Program-made: the position numbers and the translations under genes
Shown: positions 59,688 to 64,000 of the stretch, piece after piece
Layout: each line of letters begins with the position of its first letter
Numbering within the stretch: the first letter of the stretch is position 1
Notes under the pieces: generated by a model
The model's database searches: none
Told to the model about the DNA's origin: nothing
What the model saw: only the letters and a program-made list of their open reading frames with translations
Assembly: GCA_913774845.1 (NCBI GenBank)
Contig: CAJYJO010000015.1
Span: forward strand, 17,866 to 81,865
Length of the DNA stretch: 64,000 nt
Origin: an uncultured Microbacterium sp.
GTDB taxonomy: Bacteria; Actinomycetota; Actinomycetes; Actinomycetales; Microbacteriaceae
Direction: 5' to 3'

Positions 59688-61004
59688 GTGACCACTCGGC
59701 AAGCATCCCCACGGGTGCCTCGCCGTCGACGTTCTATCTTGACGCTGTTGTCAGGGTTCTTCGCTGCCGCCCTGGTGCTCGGGTTCGCCCCGGCATCGTC
59801 GGCAGCCGTCAACGATGAGGATCTTCCCTACTCGATCACGGTCAACGTGCGCTCCGAAGGCGAGCCCGTCGCGCAGGCGAAGGTCACCGCGACGGACGGC
59901 TCGTTCTCCGGCGAGGCCACCACCGACGACCGCGGTCGGGCCACGATCAAGGTCCCCACCAAGGACGGCGCCTGGACGGTCGAGCTCGATCGCACCTCGC
60001 TCCCCGCGGGAGTGACGGTGCCCGACGGGCAGGAGTTCGAGCGCACGGTGGAGTTCGGCAGCTCCAGCACGGTGTCGAGCAACTTCACCCTCGGCGCGGC
60101 GGAACGGCAGACGACGAGCTTCGTCGATCAGCTGCTCTCCCGCACGGTGAACGGCCTCAACTTCGGTCTCATGCTCGCGCTGGCCGCGATCGGCCTCTCG
60201 CTGGTCTTCGGCACGACGGGCCTGTCGAACTTCGCGCACGGTGAGATGGTGACGTTCGGTGCCATCGCCGCGTTGTTCCTCAGCGCCGGCACGGGGTGGT
60301 CGATCTGGATCGCCATTCCGCTCGCGATCATCCTGTCGGGCTTGTTCGGGCTCGCGATGGATGCCGGGATCTGGCGGCCCCTGCGTCGACGGGGCCTGGG
60401 GATCGTGCAGCTCATGATCGTCTCGATCGGTCTGTCGCTGGCCCTGCGCTACATCTTCCAGATCTTCATCGGCGGCGGCACGCAGCAGCTGCCCGGCGCC
60501 TCGAGCGAGATCATCCCGGGGCTCGGGCCGGTGCGCATCAGCCTCACCGACGTCACGAGCATGGCGATCTCGATCGTCGTGATCGGCGCCTTCGCCTGGT
60601 GGCTGACCCGCACCCGCCTCGGTCGCGCCACGCGCGCCGTGTCGGACAACCCGTCTCTGGCGGCGGCGAGCGGTATCGACGTCGACAACGTCGTCCGCAT
60701 CGTCTGGGTGCTGGCATCCGCTCTCGCCGGTCTCGCCGGCGTCCTGTGGGCCTACTTCCGCCCGGGCATCCGCTGGGACATGGGTTCGGGCATCCTGCTG
60801 CTCATGTTCGCGGCCGTCGTGCTCGGCGGACTCGGCACCGCGTTCGGCGCCCTCATCGGCTCGATCGTGGTCGGCCTCCTCGTCGAGGTGTCCACCCTGT
60901 GGATCCCCTCCGACATGAAGTATGTGGGCGCCCTCGTCGTGCTCATCGTCATCCTCCTCTTCCGGCCGCAGGGCATCCTCGGTCGTCGAGAGCGAATCGG
61001 GTAG
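59688..61004 (+). CDS. livH: Branched-chain amino-acid-type ABC permease LivH with extracellular Ig-like domain
   Basis: 438 residues, about 140 more than usual. Residues 1-40 look like a signal peptide (basic start, hydrophobic stretch to SSAAV). Residues 45-135 form a carboxypeptidase-regulatory-like or Ig-like domain (YSITVNVRSEGEPVAQAKVT, DRGRATIKVPTKDG). The permease follows from about residue 150 with eight membrane segments and marks GLSNFAHGEMVTFGA and FRPGIRWDMGSGILL. It forms the channel with LivM and the two ATPases. The extra domain would face outside and could contact the binding protein, which is not in the window. Confidence 0.88.
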   Translation: MTTRQASPRVPRRRRSILTLLSGFFAAALVLGFAPASSAAVNDEDLPYSITVNVRSEGEPVAQAKVTATDGSFSGEATTDDRGRATIKVPTKDGAWTVELDRTSLPAGVTVPDGQEFERTVEFGSSSTVSSNFTLGAAERQTTSFVDQLLSRTVNGLNFGLMLALAAIGLSLVFGTTGLSNFAHGEMVTFGAIAALFLSAGTGWSIWIAIPLAIILSGLFGLAMDAGIWRPLRRRGLGIVQLMIVSIGLSLALRYIFQIFIGGGTQQLPGASSEIIPGLGPVRISLTDVTSMAISIVVIGAFAWWLTRTRLGRATRAVSDNPSLAAASGIDVDNVVRIVWVLASALAGLAGVLWAYFRPGIRWDMGSGILLLMFAAVVLGGLGTAFGALIGSIVVGLLVEVSTLWIPSDMKYVGALVVLIVILLFRPQGILGRRERIG

Positions 61005-61011
61005 GTACACC

Positions 61012-61995
61012 ATGGACTTCCTGCAGATCCTCTCCAACACGGCGTCGCAGATCCTCGCCCCGGCGACCTTCGGCTACGCCCTCGCCGCGATCGGCCTGTC
61101 GATGCACTTCGGCTTCGCCGGACTGCTCAACATGGGCGTCGCCGGCTTCATGGCCATCGGCGCGTACGGCTTCGCGATCTCGATCCTCACGTTCGGCATC
61201 GCCTGGCCCCTCGCGGCCCTCATCGGCTTCGCCGCCGCGGTCGTGTTCGCGCTCATCATGGGCATCCCGACGCTGCGCCTGCGCGGCGACTACCTCGCGA
61301 TCGTCACGATCGCCGCGGCCGAGATCCTGCGCCTGGTCTTCCTCACGTCGACCTTCCGCAGCGTCACCGGTTCGGCGGACGGCCTGTTCAACTTCCAGTC
61401 GGGCTGGCGCGGCGAGAACAACCCTCTCCCCGCGGGCGACTACGGCCTCGGCCCGTGGACGTACAACGCCAACCGCTGGTACGTCATCATCCTGGGCCTG
61501 GTCGCCGTGGCATTGGCGGTCCTGCTCGTGTGGATGCTGATGCGCAGCCCGTGGGGCCGCGTCATCCGCGGCATCCGAGAAGACGAGGACGCCGTCCGCG
61601 CGCTCGGCAAGAACGTGTTCGCCTTCAAGATGCAGGCGCTCGTCATCGGCGGTGTGATCATCGCCGCCGGCGGCATCATCACCGCGATGGACACCAACGT
61701 GAACCCGAACGTGTACGTCACGTCGCAGACGTTCTTCGTCTATACCGCGCTGCTGCTCGGTGGGGCGGCGACGATCTTCGGTCCGGTGCTCGGCGCCGTG
61801 CTGTTCTGGGTCGTTCGCGCGTTCCTGTCGAACCTCCTGCCGGCGCTGTCCTCGATCGGACTGCTGCCGTTCCTCACCGCCGACCAGTCGCAGATGCTCG
61901 TCTTCGTGATCGTCGGCGTCGCACTGATGCTGCTCGTGATCTTCCGCCCCCAGGGCATCCTGGGCAGCAAGAAGGAGATGACCTTTGTCCGATGA
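61012..61995 (+). CDS. livM: Branched-chain amino-acid-type ABC permease LivM
   Basis: 327 residues with about nine membrane segments. Family marks: GLSMHFGFAGLLNMGVAGFM near the N-terminus, LRLRGDYLAIVTIAAAEILR, and RSPWGRVIRGIREDEDAVRA in the large cytoplasmic loop that touches the ATPase. It starts seven bases after the livH stop. The last codons overlap livG. Substrates of the family include leucine, isoleucine, valine, other amino acids, amides and urea. Confidence 0.92.
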   Translation: MDFLQILSNTASQILAPATFGYALAAIGLSMHFGFAGLLNMGVAGFMAIGAYGFAISILTFGIAWPLAALIGFAAAVVFALIMGIPTLRLRGDYLAIVTIAAAEILRLVFLTSTFRSVTGSADGLFNFQSGWRGENNPLPAGDYGLGPWTYNANRWYVIILGLVAVALAVLLVWMLMRSPWGRVIRGIREDEDAVRALGKNVFAFKMQALVIGGVIIAAGGIITAMDTNVNPNVYVTSQTFFVYTALLLGGAATIFGPVLGAVLFWVVRAFLSNLLPALSSIGLLPFLTADQSQMLVFVIVGVALMLLVIFRPQGILGSKKEMTFVR

Positions 61996-63048
61996 GTCCA
62001 CGCCGGTCGCACCCAGCGCTTCGGCGCCGCGGGTGAAGGCGACCGGACTGCACAAGGGCGAGATCGGCCCCGGCGTCGCGAAGGTCGACCCGATCATCGT
62101 CGCCGACAACGTGCGTCGCGACTTCGGCGGCAACACCGCCGTGAACGTCGACCATCTCGAGATCCCGCGCAACGCCATCACGGCGCTGATCGGACCGAAC
62201 GGTGCCGGCAAGACGACGCTGTTCAACCTGCTCACCGGCTTCGACAAGCCCAACAGCGGCCAGTGGTCGTTCGACGGGAAGAACCTCGCCGGCATCCCCG
62301 CGTTCAAGGCGGCCCGCATGGGTCAGGTGCGCACGTTCCAGCTCACCAAGGCGCTGGGCCTGCTCACCGTGCTCGAGAACATGAAGCTCGGCGCGACGAA
62401 GCAGAAGGGCGAGGGCCTGCTCTCGAGCATCCTCCCCTTCGTCTGGCGCAAGCAGGAGGCCGACAACGACGCCAAGGCGCGCGATCTGCTCAAGCGTTTC
62501 AAGCTGGATGCCAAGGAGGCCGACTTCGCCGCCTCCCTCTCGGGCGGTCAGCGCAAGCTCCTCGAGATGGCGCGGGCGCTCATGAGCGACCCGACGCTGG
62601 TCATGCTCGACGAGCCGATGGCCGGGGTCAACCCGGCGCTGACGCAGTCGCTGCTGGACCACATCCTCGACCTCAAGGACCTCGGCATGACCGTGCTCTT
62701 CGTCGAGCACGACATGCACATGGTCCGCCACATCGCCGACTGGGTCGTCGTGATGGCCGAGGGCAAGATCGTCGCCGAGGGCCCGCCCGACACGGTCATG
62801 AAGGACCAGGCCGTGATCGACGCGTACCTCGGCGCCCACCAGGACGTCGACCTCGGCGTCGTCACCGGTCGGCACGAGGGGACGGTCGACTCGGCCGCCG
62901 CCGCCGAGCTGCTCGAGACCGCGCAGCAGATGGATGTCGCGATCGAGAGCGAGTCGTCGACGGCGCACGGGTCGGCCTCGGCCGACGCGCCGCGCTCGGC
63001 GGACGCGACGGACTCCGCGCGCCCGGCGGATCAGAAGGAGGACGGTCG

Positions 63049-63052
<4 letters not shown>
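61985..63052 (+). CDS. livG: ABC ATPase LivG with long C-terminal tail
   Basis: 355 residues, TTG start; AAGGAG lies seven bases before it and the start is within livM. Walker A GPNGAGKT, signature LSGGQRK, Walker B LVMLDEPMAGVNP, and the LivG-specific VRTFQLTKAL segment are present. About 45 residues precede the nucleotide domain and about 80 low-complexity, acidic and alanine/serine-rich residues follow it (after residue 275). Both extensions exceed the usual 255-residue LivG. ATGA overlap with livF. Confidence 0.92.
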
Positions 63053-63771
<719 letters not shown>

Positions 63772-63785
63772 TCAGGCGCACCGTA

Positions 63786-63823
63786 CAGAAGACCCGAGTC
63801 CCGGTGGGGGCTCGGGTCTTCTG
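63786..63823 (+). terminator. Terminator of the liv operon
   Basis: CAGAAGACCCGAG (63786-63798) pairs perfectly with CTCGGGTCTTCTG (63811-63823). Confidence 0.85.
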
Positions 63824-63837
63824 CGTGTGGAGGGGGT

Positions 63838-64000
63838 GTGGGGGGGCGCTGGTCGCGGCGGGGTGGGGGCGGTGCGGGTGAGGGGCGGTTCGGCCGGGGC
63901 GGTTCGGCCGGGGCTGGAGGCCCCGGACCGGTTCGGTGAGCGCGGCTGGGGCTCGGGAGGCGGGGGGCCGGGGGCCGGGGGGGCGGGGGGCGGGCTGGCC
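63838..64000 (+). other. G-run-rich intergenic tail
   Basis: The last 163 bases carry many runs of three to seven G on the plus strand and very few on the minus strand (for example around 63838-63846 and 63961-63990). A direct repeat GGGGCGGTTCGGCC is present around 63892. G-quadruplex formation is possible. No coding signal. Confidence 0.6.

Overview
The window is chromosomal DNA of a high-GC Gram-positive actinobacterium, most probably a member of the Microbacteriaceae close to Microbacterium. Reasons: about 70% GC in most coding regions, actinobacterial families throughout (guaB/guaB3/guaA with SURF1 and DUF3817 neighbours, LigC-type ligase, LigD-type primase-polymerases, a zinc-free rpmJ paralogue), GTG and ATG starts, and many genes with a TANNNT box six or seven bases before the start codon, as in leaderless transcripts. 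There is no rRNA, prophage, transposase, integrase or CRISPR array. One tRNA-like cloverleaf was found.

Layout. (1) 1-3709: end of a lower-GC accessory module with a GHKL ATPase (truncated by the window edge), a divergent receiver-like protein and a convergent DNA methyltransferase; it looks like a phosphorelay-type defence or modification locus. (2) 4.1-9.2 kb: nitrate assimilation (NarK transporter, molybdopterin nitrate reductase, FAD/[2Fe-2S] electron-transfer subunit). (3) 9.5-23.4 kb: LysE exporter, a FAD oxidoreductase with a degenerate Rieske domain, TetR, acyl-CoA dehydrogenase, PerM permease, LigC ligase, a surface pair (DUF916-like protein and an alkaline phosphatase with a WxL-like C-terminus), a LigD-type polymerase, DUF1684 and SseB-like proteins. 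(4) 23.8-33.6 kb: PcrA helicase, small membrane proteins, EamA exporter with its GntR regulator, HD protein, ArsR/DUF2071, S4 protein. (5) 33.7-35.6 kb: zinc homeostasis (His-rich protein, SmtB-like sensor, zinc-independent L36 and a CobW-like protein around a Zur-type box). (6) 36-45.6 kb: DUF72, ABC exporter, amine-oxidase-like protein, GDPD, Bax-inhibitor family protein, second LigD-type polymerase, glycosyltransferase. (7) 46.1-59.3 kb: the purine locus guaA-DUF3817-SURF1-guaB3 ... guaB, split by a six-gene sugar-acid catabolic operon with a divergent SorC regulator. (8) 59.7-63.8 kb: branched-chain-amino-acid-type ABC transporter (livH, livM, livG, livF).

The most interesting points are: the sugar-acid operon, which resembles the L-ascorbate (ula) pathway but has an MFS transporter, a PfkB kinase and a phosphotriesterase-type lactonase, and whose decarboxylase has lost the invariant lysine of its DxKxxD motif; the first-3.7-kb module; a strongly repeated GGATGC/GCATCC hexamer that is common in native genes, also occurs as inverted pairs in hairpins, and is scarce in the acquired-looking segment; several families of intergenic palindromic repeats; and a compact zinc-limitation cluster.

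Intergenic space is rich in tandem or palindromic repeats (9.3, 10.2, 21.3, 23.5, 26.3, 40.3, 45.7-46.0 kb) and convergent gene pairs are often closed by perfect hairpins.
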